64,000 nt of DNA from TMED23 sp913054205 (GTDB taxonomy: Bacteria; Pseudomonadota; Alphaproteobacteria; Rhodospirillales; UBA2165), in contig JAYGEG010000067.1 in the NCBI GenBank assembly GCA_046582495.1, positions 1 through 64,000 on the forward strand, in the 5' to 3' direction. The notes under the pieces were generated by a model. That model was not told the DNA's origin. It ran no database searches and saw only the letters and a program-made list of their open reading frames with translations. Positions 33,691 to 43,795 of the stretch are shown piece by piece (positions within the stretch are counted from its first letter, which is position 1; the number at the start of each line of letters is the position of its first letter). The translations under genes were made by a program, and so were the position numbers.

Positions 33691-34376
33691 CATCCGGTAT
33701 GGCACGGGGCATTGATACCGCAGCCCATGAAGGCGCGCTAACCACTGGCACCGTTGCCGTACTCGCCGGCGGCGTCGACGTCGTCTATCCAAAGGAAAAC
33801 CAAGCACTCTACGAGCGCATTGCCGAGACCAATGTGGTTATCTCCGAAATGCCGGTCGGCACGGTGCCGCAAGCCCGCCATTTTCCACGTCGCAACCGTA
33901 TTATTTCAGGCGCGGCGCGGGGTATTGTCGTCATCGAAGCGGCCAAGCGGTCGGGCTCTCTTATCACCGCTCGGATGGCCCTTGAACAGAATCGCGAAGT
34001 GTTTGCGGTTCCCGGCTCTCCCCTCGACCCCCGTGCAAAGGGAACAAATGAATTAATTCGTCAAGGCGCTCATTTGGCAGATTCCGCCGAGGAAATAATT
34101 CAAATTTTAAACGGGCAATTTATGAGCTCTTTGTGTGAGCCGCAACCCTTTGTAATTAAAGAGATAAATATACCTCAGCCCAGTTCGGTTGAAATAGATT
34201 CTGCCAGGGGCGATGTACAAAAAATATTAAATACTTCGCCGGTTAGTGTTGACGAAATCATTCGGCGATGCCACATGTCCCCTGCAGTGGTGTCTACGAT
34301 CTTGTTAGAAATCAAATTAGCAGGACGATTAGAGCGACACCCTGGCAACCAGGTTTCAATTATAGGCGATCTATAA
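33685..34376 (+). pseudogene. dprA: DNA-processing protein DprA, 5'-truncated
   Basis: Recognisable DprA sequence begins only at about 33685 with VSSGMARGIDTAAHEGAL and goes on through AGGVDVVYPKEN, ARHFPRRNRIISG, RSGSLITARMALEQ and EVFAVPGSPLDPRAKGTNEL to a C-terminal winged-helix domain. The N-terminal SAM domain and the first part of the Rossmann fold, including its phosphate loop, are missing. An ORF from ATG 33537 extends it with sequence that is the complement of a membrane-protein fragment. Natural transformation via this DprA is probably lost. Confidence 0.8.
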
Positions 34377-34384
34377 AAAATAAA

Positions 34385-37102
34385 ATGTCGAACGTCGTTA
34401 TTGTCGAATCGCCCTCCAAGGCGAAAACTATTAATAAGTATTTAGGCTCGGACTATACGGTTCTGGCGAGCTACGGCCATATCCGGGATTTGCCGTCTAA
34501 AAATGGCTCAGTCAGTCCGGACGATGACTTCAAAATGATTTGGGAAATCGACAGCAAATCGCAAAAGCAGATCAAAGAAATCACCGCAGCGATGAAGGGC
34601 GCGGATCGTTTGTATCTCGCGACCGACCCGGACCGAGAAGGCGAAGCTATTTCCTGGCATGTTCAGGAAGTTTTGAACGAGAAAAATTTATTGGACGGCG
34701 TTGAAGTAAAACGTGTCGTTTTCAACGAGATTACCAAATCAGCGATTTTGGAGGCGTTCAGCCATCCGCGTGAACTCGACAAAGAATTGGTCGATGCCTA
34801 TCTTGCGCGCCGGGCTTTGGATTACCTCGTTGGCTTTACGCTATCGCCGGTGTTGTGGCGCAAATTGCCTGGCAGCCGATCAGCCGGACGCGTGCAGTCA
34901 GTGGCGCTCCGCCTTATTTGCGAACGCGAAATCGAGATCGAAGCTTTTAATCCGGTAGAATATTGGTCGATCAAAGCTCAATTTACCAAATCCTCGGGCC
35001 AGACATTTACAGCCAATCTCACTTATTTAAATGGTGAACGGCTGGATAAGTTGGCGCTTAAAAATGAACAAGACGCGCAAAGTGCTGTCGCCCAAATTGA
35101 AGCCCAGAATTTCAACGTCTCGAAAGTCGAGAAAAAACAATCCCGGCGCAATCCGCCGCCGCCGTTTACGACATCGACCTTGCAGCAGGAAGCCGCGCGC
35201 AAGCTTTACTTTGGTGCCCAAAAAACAATGCGCACCGCTCAGCGCCTTTATGAAGGCATAACGATTGGTGGAGAAACTCTTGGCCTCATCACATATATGA
35301 GGACCGATGGCGTATCGATTGCTAACGAAGCAATTGCCTCAATTCGGGATCATGTTGGCAGCACTTATGGCAACAACTACGTGCCCGCAAGCCCCCGCGT
35401 CTATAAGTCCAAGGCAAAAAATGCCCAAGAAGCCCATGAGGCTATTCGCCCAACCGATATCACGCGGCTGCCCAAAGATCTCACCATACTCGATGAGGAC
35501 CAACGGAAACTGTATGAGCTAATCTGGAACCGAACCGCCGCCAGCCAGATGGAATCGGCTGTATTGGATCAAGTCGCAGCAGATCTCAGACCCGCCAGCG
35601 CTGACCAAAATGACAACGCCGTTACGTTACGCGCGACGGGTTCGGTCATTGCCTTTGATGGTTTTTTACGATTGTACCAGGAAGGCAAAGACGAAAAGCG
35701 CGACGGCACTCGGGACGACCCAGACGATAAAGAGCGCATCTTGCCGCCGCTTAATGAAGGCGAAGGCCTGGACCGCAAAGAGGTTTTGCCAGAGCAGCAC
35801 TTTACCCAGCCACCACCGCGTTTCTCTGAAGCCAGTTTGGTTAAAAAGCTTGAAGAGCTTGGAATTGGCCGGCCGTCTACTTACGCGTCGATTTTGACAG
35901 TGCTCCAGGATCGCAATTATGTAAAACTTGAAAACCGCCGCTTTTTTCCGGACGACCGAGGCCGCTTGGTCACTGCGTTCCTCTCCAGCTTTTTCTCTCA
36001 GTATGTTGAATATAGCTTCACCGCCGATCTCGAAGAAAAGCTCGACAAAATTTCGGATGGCAAGTTGGCATGGAAAACTGTCCTCAAAGATTTTTGGACC
36101 CACTTCAAAACGGCTGTCGACGGCACCGCTGATCTTCGCGTCCGCGAAGTCCTCGACAATCTCAATGAAATTTTGGGACCGCATTTTTTCCACGACACTG
36201 GTGATGGCAATCCGCGCCAATGTCCCTCCTGTGCAGATGGAGAGCTAAGCCTGAAATTAGGCCGTCACGGCGCCTTTATCGGCTGTTCCAGATATCCAGA
36301 TTGCCGTCATACCCGACCGCTCACGGTTGGCAATGGCGAAAATGGCTCGGATATCACCGATAGCGGACCGAAAGAACTTGGTAAACATCCGGAACTTGGC
36401 TTCGATATTACACTTCGGCGCGGACCCTACGGCTTCTATGTTCAATTGGGCGAAGGTGAAGGCAAAAAAAAGCCGAAACGCAGTTCGCTCACCAAATCGA
36501 TGGACCCAGTCGACGTCGATCTGGAAATGGCGTTAAAGCTTTTAACTTTGCCGCGCGAAGTGGGCATCTATCCTGAAACAGGCCAGATGATTACCGCCGG
36601 TATCGGTCCGTTTGGCCCGTTCATTAAATTGGCCGGCACCTATGTATCGCTCAAAGAAGATGATGTTCTTGAAATTGGCATTAACCGGGCATGCGAGCTT
36701 CTTGCGAACGCTCCCAAAAAACCTGAACCCAGAGAAGTTGGCATCCATCCACGCACTAAAAAGCCGGTGATGATGCGCTGGGGCCGCTGGGGACCATTTG
36801 TTCAGCACGGTAAGATTAAAGCCAATATGCCGAAGGATATGAAATCCCCGAAAGGCGAGGAAGACAATCAAGTCACGCCAAGCCTGGAAGAGGCTTTAAC
36901 CTGGCTGGCAGCTAAAGGCGATAAGACAGCTGCCAAGAAAAGGGCGCCGACTAAGAAAAAGCCAGCTAAAAAGAAAGCTGCTGCGAAGAAAAAAGCCAGT
37001 GCTAAAGAGAAAACGGCGGAAGCTGAAACAGCAGCAATTGCGCCTGATGCAGAATCACCAATTGATCCAAACACAGAAGCAGAAGTAGTTCCTGGATCGT
37101 GA
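34385..37102 (+). CDS. topA: DNA topoisomerase I
   Basis: 905 residues from the ATG at 34385; an in-frame Met 39 codons upstream lies in dprA. TOPRIM domain with VIVESPSKAKTINKYLG and the acidic DPDREGEAI motif, then the active-site Tyr in GLITYMRTDGVSI. A single four-Cys zinc finger (CPSCADGELSLKLGRHGAF then CSRYPDC) and further topoisomerase-C-like repeats follow. The last ~80 residues are Lys- and Ala-rich (APTKKKPAKKKAAAKKK), a tail common in alphaproteobacterial TopA. It relaxes negative supercoils. Confidence 0.96.
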   Translation: MSNVVIVESPSKAKTINKYLGSDYTVLASYGHIRDLPSKNGSVSPDDDFKMIWEIDSKSQKQIKEITAAMKGADRLYLATDPDREGEAISWHVQEVLNEKNLLDGVEVKRVVFNEITKSAILEAFSHPRELDKELVDAYLARRALDYLVGFTLSPVLWRKLPGSRSAGRVQSVALRLICEREIEIEAFNPVEYWSIKAQFTKSSGQTFTANLTYLNGERLDKLALKNEQDAQSAVAQIEAQNFNVSKVEKKQSRRNPPPPFTTSTLQQEAARKLYFGAQKTMRTAQRLYEGITIGGETLGLITYMRTDGVSIANEAIASIRDHVGSTYGNNYVPASPRVYKSKAKNAQEAHEAIRPTDITRLPKDLTILDEDQRKLYELIWNRTAASQMESAVLDQVAADLRPASADQNDNAVTLRATGSVIAFDGFLRLYQEGKDEKRDGTRDDPDDKERILPPLNEGEGLDRKEVLPEQHFTQPPPRFSEASLVKKLEELGIGRPSTYASILTVLQDRNYVKLENRRFFPDDRGRLVTAFLSSFFSQYVEYSFTADLEEKLDKISDGKLAWKTVLKDFWTHFKTAVDGTADLRVREVLDNLNEILGPHFFHDTGDGNPRQCPSCADGELSLKLGRHGAFIGCSRYPDCRHTRPLTVGNGENGSDITDSGPKELGKHPELGFDITLRRGPYGFYVQLGEGEGKKKPKRSSLTKSMDPVDVDLEMALKLLTLPREVGIYPETGQMITAGIGPFGPFIKLAGTYVSLKEDDVLEIGINRACELLANAPKKPEPREVGIHPRTKKPVMMRWGRWGPFVQHGKIKANMPKDMKSPKGEEDNQVTPSLEEALTWLAAKGDKTAAKKRAPTKKKPAKKKAAAKKKASAKEKTAEAETAAIAPDAESPIDPNTEAEVVPGS

Positions 37103-39381
37103 CGAAATCCGGAAAAAAACCGGCACCTCCTTTCAGTAAAAATCAAATTGTCGACTTTATCGGCGGCCACCGCGAAGGTGTCGGAATCCGTAATATTATG
37201 ATCGGTATCGGCACCAAAGACAGAACCGGCGTCAAGCAAGCCGTCAAAGAACTAGAGCAAGCCGGAGAGATCGAACGCACCCGCGGCAAGCAATATGTAC
37301 TCGCGGGTCGTCTGCCTCGCGTCACCGTTATTGAAGTTACCGGCACCGACGAATACGGCGATGTTGTCGCAACCCCTTTGACCTGGGAGCGGGAAGATGA
37401 GCCGCCGATCATCTATATAAACCCGGACAAACGCGGCAATGCACGTCAGGCCGCACTCGGCAAAGGAGATCGCGCCTTGGCCCGGCTCACGCCAATAAAC
37501 GATAGCTCTGGCACGGAAGCCTATAATGCCTCGATCATTAAACGCATTGGCTTTGCCCCCAAAACCATATTGGGCATTTACCGCGACGGACCAGAAGGCG
37601 GTGTTCTAGAGCCAACCGACCGCAGGCACCGATTTGACTTTGTTGTGCCGCCCGGAAACGTCAATGGCGCGAAACCTGGCGATTTGGTCGTTGCTGAAAT
37701 TGAATCGGGCAGAAAACTTGGTCGCGCCTCAGCCAGTATCACGGAGGTTTTAAACATTGAGCGGCCTGATACCGCGCGCGGAGATCAGCCCTATACCAAA
37801 ATTGCACTGCACGACCACGACGTCCCCTATATTTTCACCGATCTCGCTGTCGAACAGGCCGAAGCGGCCAAGGCGGCTCCGCTTTCTTATTCTGGCGGCA
37901 AACGAGACGATCTTCGCAAAATCCCACTCGTCACCATCGATGATGAAGATGCGCGGGATTTTGACGACGCGGTCTTTGCTGAGCCCGATAGCGACACCGC
38001 AAATCCCGGCGGCTGGCATGTGATCGTCGCCATCGCTGATGTCGCCTGGTATGTCCGACCTGGCGACGCGTTGGATAAGACCGCGTATGAACGCGGCAAT
38101 TCAGTTTATTTCCCAGATCAAGTGGTGCCGATGCTGCCCGAAGCGCTCTCGAATGGTTGGTGCTCCTTGAGGCCCGACGAAGACCGGCCGTGCCTTGCCG
38201 TCCATATGTGGATGAACGCCGATGGGCACGCGCTACGCCATCAATTTGTCAGAGGCCTGATGCGCTCTCATGCAAGACTGACCTACAACAGAGTGCAAGC
38301 GGCCATGGACGGCAATGCCGATGAATTGACTGCCCCTCTCCTTGAAACTGTTATCAAGCCCCTCTACGGCGCTTACAACGCCTTCTGCCGGGAACGTCTT
38401 GACCGTGAGCCACTGGATCTAGATCTGCCTGAGAAAAAAATCATTTTGGACGAGAACGGCAACGTTCATGAAGTGCGCTCTCGACTTCGTCTCGACAGCC
38501 ACAAGTTAATCGAAGAATTTATGATCGCCGCCAATGTTGCTGCTGCGACAACCTTGGAAAAGACCAAACAGCCTTGTCTCTATCGCATTCATGATGAGCC
38601 ACCGGCAAAGAACTTGGAGAATTATCGGAGTTTTCTAAACGGCGTTGGTTTCAAATTGGCGAAAGGCCAGGTTTTGATGCCGCGCCACTTCAATCAAATA
38701 TTGAAAAAAGCAAAAGACGGCGATTTTTTTGACGCGATCAGCCAAATGACGTTGCGCTCTCAATCACAAGCCACCTACACAGGTAAAAATGTTGGTCATT
38801 TTGGCCTCGCGCTCAGACGTTATTGCCATTTCACTTCTCCCATCCGGCGCTACGCTGATTTAATCGTCCACCGCGCATTGATTTCCGGATTGGGCTTGGG
38901 CGACGGCAGCTTGGGCGACAAACCGATAGATACCGAAGAAATTGGCGAGCATTTGAGTGTTACTGAACGGCGGGCTGCTATTGCCGAGCGCGACGTCGTT
39001 GATCGATTCTCGGCGGCTTATCTTGCCGGAAAAATTGGCGAAAAATTCAGCGGAAAAATAAATGGCGTAACCAATTTTGGGTTGTTTGTAACCATCGATG
39101 GGATCGCTGCGGATGGATTGGTTCCCATTCGATCACTCCCGGATGATTATTACGATTTTGATGAAAAGCGCGTGGCGCTCAAAGGAAAAAGCACCAAACT
39201 GGTGTTTCATCTCGGCATGAAAGTAGAAGTGATTATTAAGGAAGCCAATCCGGTATCGGGATCACTGATCCTGGAAATTGCCGGCTCGAACGCAACGCAC
39301 AGCCGACCTCGACATAAAAATACCAAGAAAACCGGTAAAAAATTTGGCTCTAAGCGGAATAGACGTACACGAAATAGATGA
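37099..39381 (+). CDS. rnr: ribonuclease R
   Basis: 760 residues from a GTG that overlaps the topA stop. Order of parts: N-terminal winged helix (about 1-75), cold-shock-like region, RNB catalytic domain with IDDEDARDFDDAVFAEPD and the conserved Asp cluster, YAHFTSPIRRYADL-type YCHFTSPIRRYADLIVHRAL, then an S1 domain near 650-730 (GKINGVTNFGLFVTIDG) and a basic tail. It degrades structured RNA 3' to 5'. It shares the transcript with topA. Confidence 0.96.
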   Translation: MTKSGKKPAPPFSKNQIVDFIGGHREGVGIRNIMIGIGTKDRTGVKQAVKELEQAGEIERTRGKQYVLAGRLPRVTVIEVTGTDEYGDVVATPLTWEREDEPPIIYINPDKRGNARQAALGKGDRALARLTPINDSSGTEAYNASIIKRIGFAPKTILGIYRDGPEGGVLEPTDRRHRFDFVVPPGNVNGAKPGDLVVAEIESGRKLGRASASITEVLNIERPDTARGDQPYTKIALHDHDVPYIFTDLAVEQAEAAKAAPLSYSGGKRDDLRKIPLVTIDDEDARDFDDAVFAEPDSDTANPGGWHVIVAIADVAWYVRPGDALDKTAYERGNSVYFPDQVVPMLPEALSNGWCSLRPDEDRPCLAVHMWMNADGHALRHQFVRGLMRSHARLTYNRVQAAMDGNADELTAPLLETVIKPLYGAYNAFCRERLDREPLDLDLPEKKIILDENGNVHEVRSRLRLDSHKLIEEFMIAANVAAATTLEKTKQPCLYRIHDEPPAKNLENYRSFLNGVGFKLAKGQVLMPRHFNQILKKAKDGDFFDAISQMTLRSQSQATYTGKNVGHFGLALRRYCHFTSPIRRYADLIVHRALISGLGLGDGSLGDKPIDTEEIGEHLSVTERRAAIAERDVVDRFSAAYLAGKIGEKFSGKINGVTNFGLFVTIDGIAADGLVPIRSLPDDYYDFDEKRVALKGKSTKLVFHLGMKVEVIIKEANPVSGSLILEIAGSNATHSRPRHKNTKKTGKKFGSKRNRRTRNR

Positions 39382-39412
39382 CGGCAGCCAAAAAATCGAC
39401 AACAATGCCGGT

Positions 39413-41020
39413 ATGGATACACCGGTGTTAAAATATAACAACATATCCAGCTATGCACGATCTGCCGTTTTCGCGCTACTGGCTCTTCTGGCCGGCTGTG
39501 CGACTCCGCAATCCGATATTGGCCAAAATTCTACAAGCTTTGAAAATGAGATGGCGGTCAAAACATTTTCTTCCGGTTATCGCCAGATTTCTGAGCGCTA
39601 TATCGAAAAACTTTCACCCTACGAGCTGGCCCTTGAAGGCTTAAGAGGATTGGCGACAATAGATCCGACCTTCAAAGTAGATGTCGACCGAGATGACGTC
39701 GTCATTCGTTCAGAAGTCGTCCAGTCCCATAGATACACCGCGCCGGCAAAAAACGATGTCGAGGGCTGGGCCAATTTAACTGTTCAAGTGTTGATCGATG
39801 CACAAAATGAGGCCGCCGTTTTCAAACAGGCAAAAGTTGGAAATCTATATGAAGCGGTTTTTGACGGTTCTTTGTCGTTGCTGGATACCTTTTCCAGATA
39901 CGCAAGTGTCGAGCAAGCAAAACGAAATCGCGAAAAACGGTCAGGATTTGGCGGCATTGGCATTCGTTTTAAACGCACCGATATGGGTCTTACTGTGACA
40001 CAGGTTTTTCCGGAAACACCTGCCAGCAAATCGGGATTGAAGCCGGACGATATTATAACCCATGCGGATGGCCGATCTTTGGCGGGTTTGGAACGCCGTA
40101 TGGCAGGCAGGTATCTACGGGGGGAAATCGGCTCGATCGTCGATGTCAAAGTAATGAGGCAAGCCACAATCCTAAACATCTCCATCAGACGGGATCGAAT
40201 TGTAGCGCCAACGGCGTCACATTCAGTTCGAAATGGCATCGTCCACGTCCGGGTAAGTGGGTTCAATAATCGCACCACCCGACAGGTTGCCCGCAATCTC
40301 GCCCGAGGCCTCAAAGAGGCCAGGCGGCAAACCGGGCAAAAAGCGAAGGGAATAATATTCGATTTGCGTGGCAATCCGGGTGGATTGTTAAAACAAGCGG
40401 TTAACGTTTCGGATCTGTTTTTGGCCGATGGACGCATTATTTCAACACGTGGGCGCCACCCTGCCAGCGACCATGACTATGAGGCCAAGGGAGCAGATAT
40501 CGCCAAAGGTCTGCCGCTCGTGGTTCTGATTAATGGGCGCTCAGCCAGCGCTTCGGAAATTGTCGCTGCAGCCTTACAGGATCATGAACGCGCCATCGTT
40601 ATCGGCACCACGTCATTTGGCAAAGGCACCGTTCAAACTGTCATTCGATTACCCAATGATGCAGAAATCACTTTAACCTGGTCACGGTTTCAAGCACCGT
40701 CCGGCTATTTTCTTCATGGCCTCGGTGTTCCGCCTTCGATTTGCGCACCTCTGGACAGCAAAGTCGGCGCGAGCGATCTGATTGACAGCGCGTTGGAGAA
40801 TGCCGTCCGACACAGCGAAACGCTTCAAGCCTGGCATTCTGTTTCAATCCAACAAAAGTCGGAACGAGAGCGCCTGAAATCGATTTGCCCGTCGACCAAT
40901 AAACGCAACCCGGTAGATATCAAGATCGCCGAAAAACTGCTCCAGGACGCATCACTCTATCAGCGGGTGAAGGCGTTGAGTCCATCGATCGCTTCGGCAA
41001 GTACCGGTGGCAACAAATAA
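39413..41020 (+). CDS. C-terminal processing peptidase, S41 family lipoprotein
   Basis: 535 residues from the ATG at 39413, which puts a lipoprotein signal at the N-terminus: SAVFALLALLAGCATPQ with lipobox Cys about residue 28. The longer ORF to 39278 overlaps rnr. A PDZ domain (GGIGIRFKRTDMGLTVTQV to DIITHADGRSL) precedes the protease domain; catalytic Ser is in NGRSASASEIVAA and Lys in TTSFGKGTVQTV. It is likely anchored in the outer or inner membrane and trims periplasmic protein C-termini. Confidence 0.9.
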   Translation: MDTPVLKYNNISSYARSAVFALLALLAGCATPQSDIGQNSTSFENEMAVKTFSSGYRQISERYIEKLSPYELALEGLRGLATIDPTFKVDVDRDDVVIRSEVVQSHRYTAPAKNDVEGWANLTVQVLIDAQNEAAVFKQAKVGNLYEAVFDGSLSLLDTFSRYASVEQAKRNREKRSGFGGIGIRFKRTDMGLTVTQVFPETPASKSGLKPDDIITHADGRSLAGLERRMAGRYLRGEIGSIVDVKVMRQATILNISIRRDRIVAPTASHSVRNGIVHVRVSGFNNRTTRQVARNLARGLKEARRQTGQKAKGIIFDLRGNPGGLLKQAVNVSDLFLADGRIISTRGRHPASDHDYEAKGADIAKGLPLVVLINGRSASASEIVAAALQDHERAIVIGTTSFGKGTVQTVIRLPNDAEITLTWSRFQAPSGYFLHGLGVPPSICAPLDSKVGASDLIDSALENAVRHSETLQAWHSVSIQQKSERERLKSICPSTNKRNPVDIKIAEKLLQDASLYQRVKALSPSIASASTGGNK

Positions 41021-41126
41021 ACACTCTATTCGAGACGAATAATCGTGAGATCAATCTTGACATGGGCTCTTTGATCTCTATTGTGCGCCGCACTTCAATA
41101 ATTTGAATAAAAACGGACGTTGAGAT

Positions 41127-41294
41127 ATGGCGAAGTCAGCAACAGTTTTAGTGAAACTTGTCAGCACAGCTGATACCGGTTTTTACTATGTGACTAAAAA
41201 GAACCCGCGCAACCAAACGGAAAAAATGGAATTCCGCAAATACGATCCGGTTGTCCGCAAACATGTTCTTTTTAAAGAAGGTAAGATTAAATAA
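41127..41294 (+). CDS. rpmG: 50S ribosomal protein L33
   Basis: 55 residues, too short for a normal ORF list but unmistakable: MAKSATVLVKLVSTADTGFY, then YVTKKNPRNQTEKMEFRKYD and VVRKHVLFKEGKIK. It has no CxxC pairs and so is the zinc-independent form. A hairpin terminator follows at 41345. Confidence 0.96.
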   Translation: MAKSATVLVKLVSTADTGFYYVTKKNPRNQTEKMEFRKYDPVVRKHVLFKEGKIK

Positions 41295-41344
41295 ATCTGT
41301 CTTTTCGGGCGCACGCCTTTTAGCAAGGTTATAGGCGCAAATAA

Positions 41345-41375
41345 AACAGGACCGCTTTTGGCGGTCCTTTGTTTT
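41345..41375 (+). terminator. Rho-independent terminator after rpmG
   Basis: AGGACCGC (41348-41355), loop TTTTG, GCGGTCCT (41361-41368), preceded by an A-run and followed by TTGTTTT. It ends the rpmG transcript and, with AAAA on the other side, could also serve the convergent divK gene. Confidence 0.85.
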
Positions 41376-41407
41376 GGCTGCAATTGAGTTGATTTTAACG
41401 AAAAAGC

Positions 41408-41773
41408 TTAACCGAGAAATCCAGATACTGTTTCAAGAAAATTTGGAACGGAAATCGGCTTTGCGATATAGCCATCACATCCACCTTCCATGATCTTTTC
41501 TTCGTCGCCTTTCATTGCAAAAGCGGTGACAGCAATGACAGGGATATCTTTCAATTCATCTTTCTCTTTGATTAGCTTTGTGATCTCCAGGCCGGAAATT
41601 TTCGGCAGTTGGATATCCATCAAAATCAAATCAGGACGATGCTTTTCGGTCAACGCAACCGCTTCATTGCCGTCTTTGGTCTGGAGCGTGTCATACCCAT
41701 GCGCCTGCAAAAGGTCATTAAACAATTTCATGTTTAATTCATTGTCTTCAACGATCAATATAGTTTTGGCCAT
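41408..41773 (-). CDS. divK: single-domain response regulator DivK
   Basis: 121 residues from MAKTILIVEDNE; a Met three codons earlier is an alternative. One receiver domain only: acidic pair in VEDNELNMKLFNDLLQAHGY, phosphoacceptor Asp in PDLILMDIQLPKISG, Thr in VIAVTAFAMKGDEEKI and Lys in GYIAKPISV. These blocks match DivK of Caulobacter and Rhizobiales closely. DivK controls the DivJ/PleC/DivL-CckA cell-cycle phosphorelay. Its usual neighbour pleD is not here. Confidence 0.92.
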   Translation of the reverse strand: MAKTILIVEDNELNMKLFNDLLQAHGYDTLQTKDGNEAVALTEKHRPDLILMDIQLPKISGLEITKLIKEKDELKDIPVIAVTAFAMKGDEEKIMEGGCDGYIAKPISVPNFLETVSGFLG

Positions 41774-41923
41774 GCCTGCCACTGCTCCAAAGATGTAAAA
41801 TTGTTACTAGCAACTGTACCCGATTTTTTCGGTATGAATAACATTTTGGGTCTAATTTCGTTTATTCAAGGTATAAAGGCCTAGATTCTTTACAATTTTG
41901 CAAATTTATTCGCGGAAAAACAC

Positions 41924-42619
41924 CTATCCACGGACTTCTTCCATCATATTTTCAAGAGCCATTACATCGCAAATGACCAAAGAATCCTTTTCGCGTTTCA
42001 CAATGCCCTTTTTTGAAAGATCACTTAATACCCGAGCCACGGTTTCACGTGTTGTACTCGCTCTGCTTGCCATATCGCTGTGCACGGGGATCGGTTTGAT
42101 AATTGCCGTATTATCGGCTGAAGCTGACGCTGCCGCTTGCCTTAGAAGCTCACCATGCACGCGGTTATTCGCGCCCGGCGTACTCAGATCAATGATCCGC
42201 TCCGTTGAAGTGCGTATGATACTTGCCAAATTGCGCATAACCTTAAGCGCCACATCAGGGTGCATTTTCAAAACCGTTTGAAATCGCTCAGGTGACATCT
42301 TTGCGATATCCGCATCTTCTAAGGCAATCACGGATGACGAGCGGGGAAGACCATCAATTGCGGCTAATTCTCCAAAATATTGACCTTCATTCAAATCTTC
42401 GAGAGCGACCTCTTTTCCAGAGATCGTAAAATTAACCACACGCACCCGACCTCGCGTAATGAAGTAAACATCTCGCGAATCGCTTTGCTGGTCGATAATC
42501 TGTTCATTGGGTGCAAATCGCCGCCACCGGCAGGATTTTTCAAAATCCCGGCGCTGTTCGTCGTCCAGATCCACAAGCAGCTCGATACCCGCAAGATCGT
42601 GTTTCTCCGGTGCGCTCAA
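41924..42619 (-). CDS. Crp/Fnr family transcriptional regulator
   Basis: 231 residues. An N-terminal cyclic-nucleotide-binding fold (IIDQQSDSRDVYFITRGRVR, then GQYFGELAAIDGLPRSSSVIA with the phosphate-binding cassette GELA...RSSSV) and a C-terminal helix-turn-helix (MASRASTTRETVARVLSDLS, then GIVKREKDSLVI). There is no Fe-S Cys cluster, so it is closer to Crp than to Fnr; cAMP binding is plausible. It is divergent from the glycosyltransferase gene, with a 12-base palindrome between. Confidence 0.9.
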   Translation of the reverse strand: MSAPEKHDLAGIELLVDLDDEQRRDFEKSCRWRRFAPNEQIIDQQSDSRDVYFITRGRVRVVNFTISGKEVALEDLNEGQYFGELAAIDGLPRSSSVIALEDADIAKMSPERFQTVLKMHPDVALKVMRNLASIIRTSTERIIDLSTPGANNRVHGELLRQAAASASADNTAIIKPIPVHSDMASRASTTRETVARVLSDLSKKGIVKREKDSLVICDVMALENMMEEVRG

Positions 42620-42689
42620 AAACCACTCCCACCAATTGATCGCAATTTAGATTTGAACCTCGGTCTGAAGCCTTGCATAGGACTATATA

Positions 42690-42701
42690 GTGTTGCAACA
42701 C
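42690..42701. promoter_or_regulatory. 12-base palindrome between Crp-type regulator and glycosyltransferase
   Basis: GTGTTGCAACAC is a perfect palindrome, with TATAGTGTT repeated on both sides of it (42686 and 42710 regions). It sits 71 bases upstream of the regulator start. It is a possible operator for the regulator itself or for another factor. Confidence 0.3.
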
Positions 42702-42844
42702 CTCGTTTTATAGTGTTTTTCCGATACACGAAATGCGCTGAGAAGCTTGCGCCAATTTACCGACCCGACTATGATTCTTTTGTGCCAAATGATTTTTCAG
42801 ATTTTAGCCCCGCTTCGCAATCTTCAGTCGGAAAGAAAGCCAAT

Positions 42845-43795
42845 ATGCAGCATATAGCTGTCGTTATACCGTGTTACCGCGAAAAACATCATATTCTTGA
42901 TGTCCTCGGTAAATTTGAGGCGACGATTGATCAGATCATCGTCGTGGATGATGCCTGCCCGGATAAAACCGGCGAATTCGTGCGCGAGAATACAAATGAT
43001 CCCCGCATCACAATAGTTACTCATGAAAAAAACCAAGGCGTTGGGGGCGCGACAATTTCCGGTTATCAGAAAGCGATGGCGTTGGGTGCTGACATTATTG
43101 TCAAAGTAGATGGTGACGGCCAAATGGATCCCGCGATGATCAAAACGCTTATCCAACCCATTTTGCTAGGAAAAGCGGACTATGCTAAGGGCAATCGTTT
43201 CTATCGGTTAAATGGCCTATCCAAGATGCCTGCCTTCAGGTTGATCGGGAATCTAATTCTCTCTTTTGCCTCAAAAATGTCGAGCGGGTATTGGAAAATA
43301 TTTGATCCTACCAACGGTTTTACAGCCATCCACAGCAAAATCGCCCAGGAATTGGCGCTCGACAAAATCAGCAAAGACTATTTCTTTGAATCTGACATAC
43401 TGTTTCAATTAAATATCGCCCGCGCGGTGGTTGCAGATGTTCCGATCCAAGCGATCTACGGCGAAGAAACCAGTAACCTGAAAATTTCTCGAATTTTGCT
43501 ACCGTTTATTGCCAAGCATATTGCAAATTTATTCCGGCGAATTTTTTACAACTACTTTTTGCGGGACTTTAGCGTTGCCTCAATTGAACTGGTGGTCGGC
43601 GTCGTTTTTATGTTGTTTGGTACCATTTTCGGCGGCGTCGAATGGTATGAAAGCAGCGCAACGGGTGTAACGGCAACGCCCGGTACGGTGATCATCGCGG
43701 CCCTTCCGTTGGTCGTCGGCAGCCAGCTTCTAATCAGCTTCCTAAATTTTGACGTCCAGAATCAACCTGACCAGCCCCTTCACCCCAGTCTATAA
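42845..43795 (+). CDS. glycosyltransferase family 2, polyprenyl-phosphate sugar transferase type
   Basis: 316 residues from the ATG at 42845; the open frame reaches further upstream but only into the intergenic region. GT-A fold: VVIPCYREKHHILDVL, IIVVDDACPDKTGEFV, the DGDGQMDP acidic motif and the KGNRFYRLNGLSKMP segment resemble dolichyl/undecaprenyl-phosphate glycosyltransferases. Two hydrophobic helices follow near the C-terminus (VASIELVVGVVFMLFGTIFG and VIIAALPLVVGSQLLISFL). It probably loads a sugar on a lipid carrier at the inner membrane. Confidence 0.88.
   Translation: MQHIAVVIPCYREKHHILDVLGKFEATIDQIIVVDDACPDKTGEFVRENTNDPRITIVTHEKNQGVGGATISGYQKAMALGADIIVKVDGDGQMDPAMIKTLIQPILLGKADYAKGNRFYRLNGLSKMPAFRLIGNLILSFASKMSSGYWKIFDPTNGFTAIHSKIAQELALDKISKDYFFESDILFQLNIARAVVADVPIQAIYGEETSNLKISRILLPFIAKHIANLFRRIFYNYFLRDFSVASIELVVGVVFMLFGTIFGGVEWYESSATGVTATPGTVIIAALPLVVGSQLLISFLNFDVQNQPDQPLHPSL

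Noticed and set aside
39784..40437. 217-codon minus-strand ORF inside the S41 peptidase gene
   Set aside because: The opposite strand carries a complete peptidase with lipobox, PDZ and catalytic residues, so this frame is a shadow.
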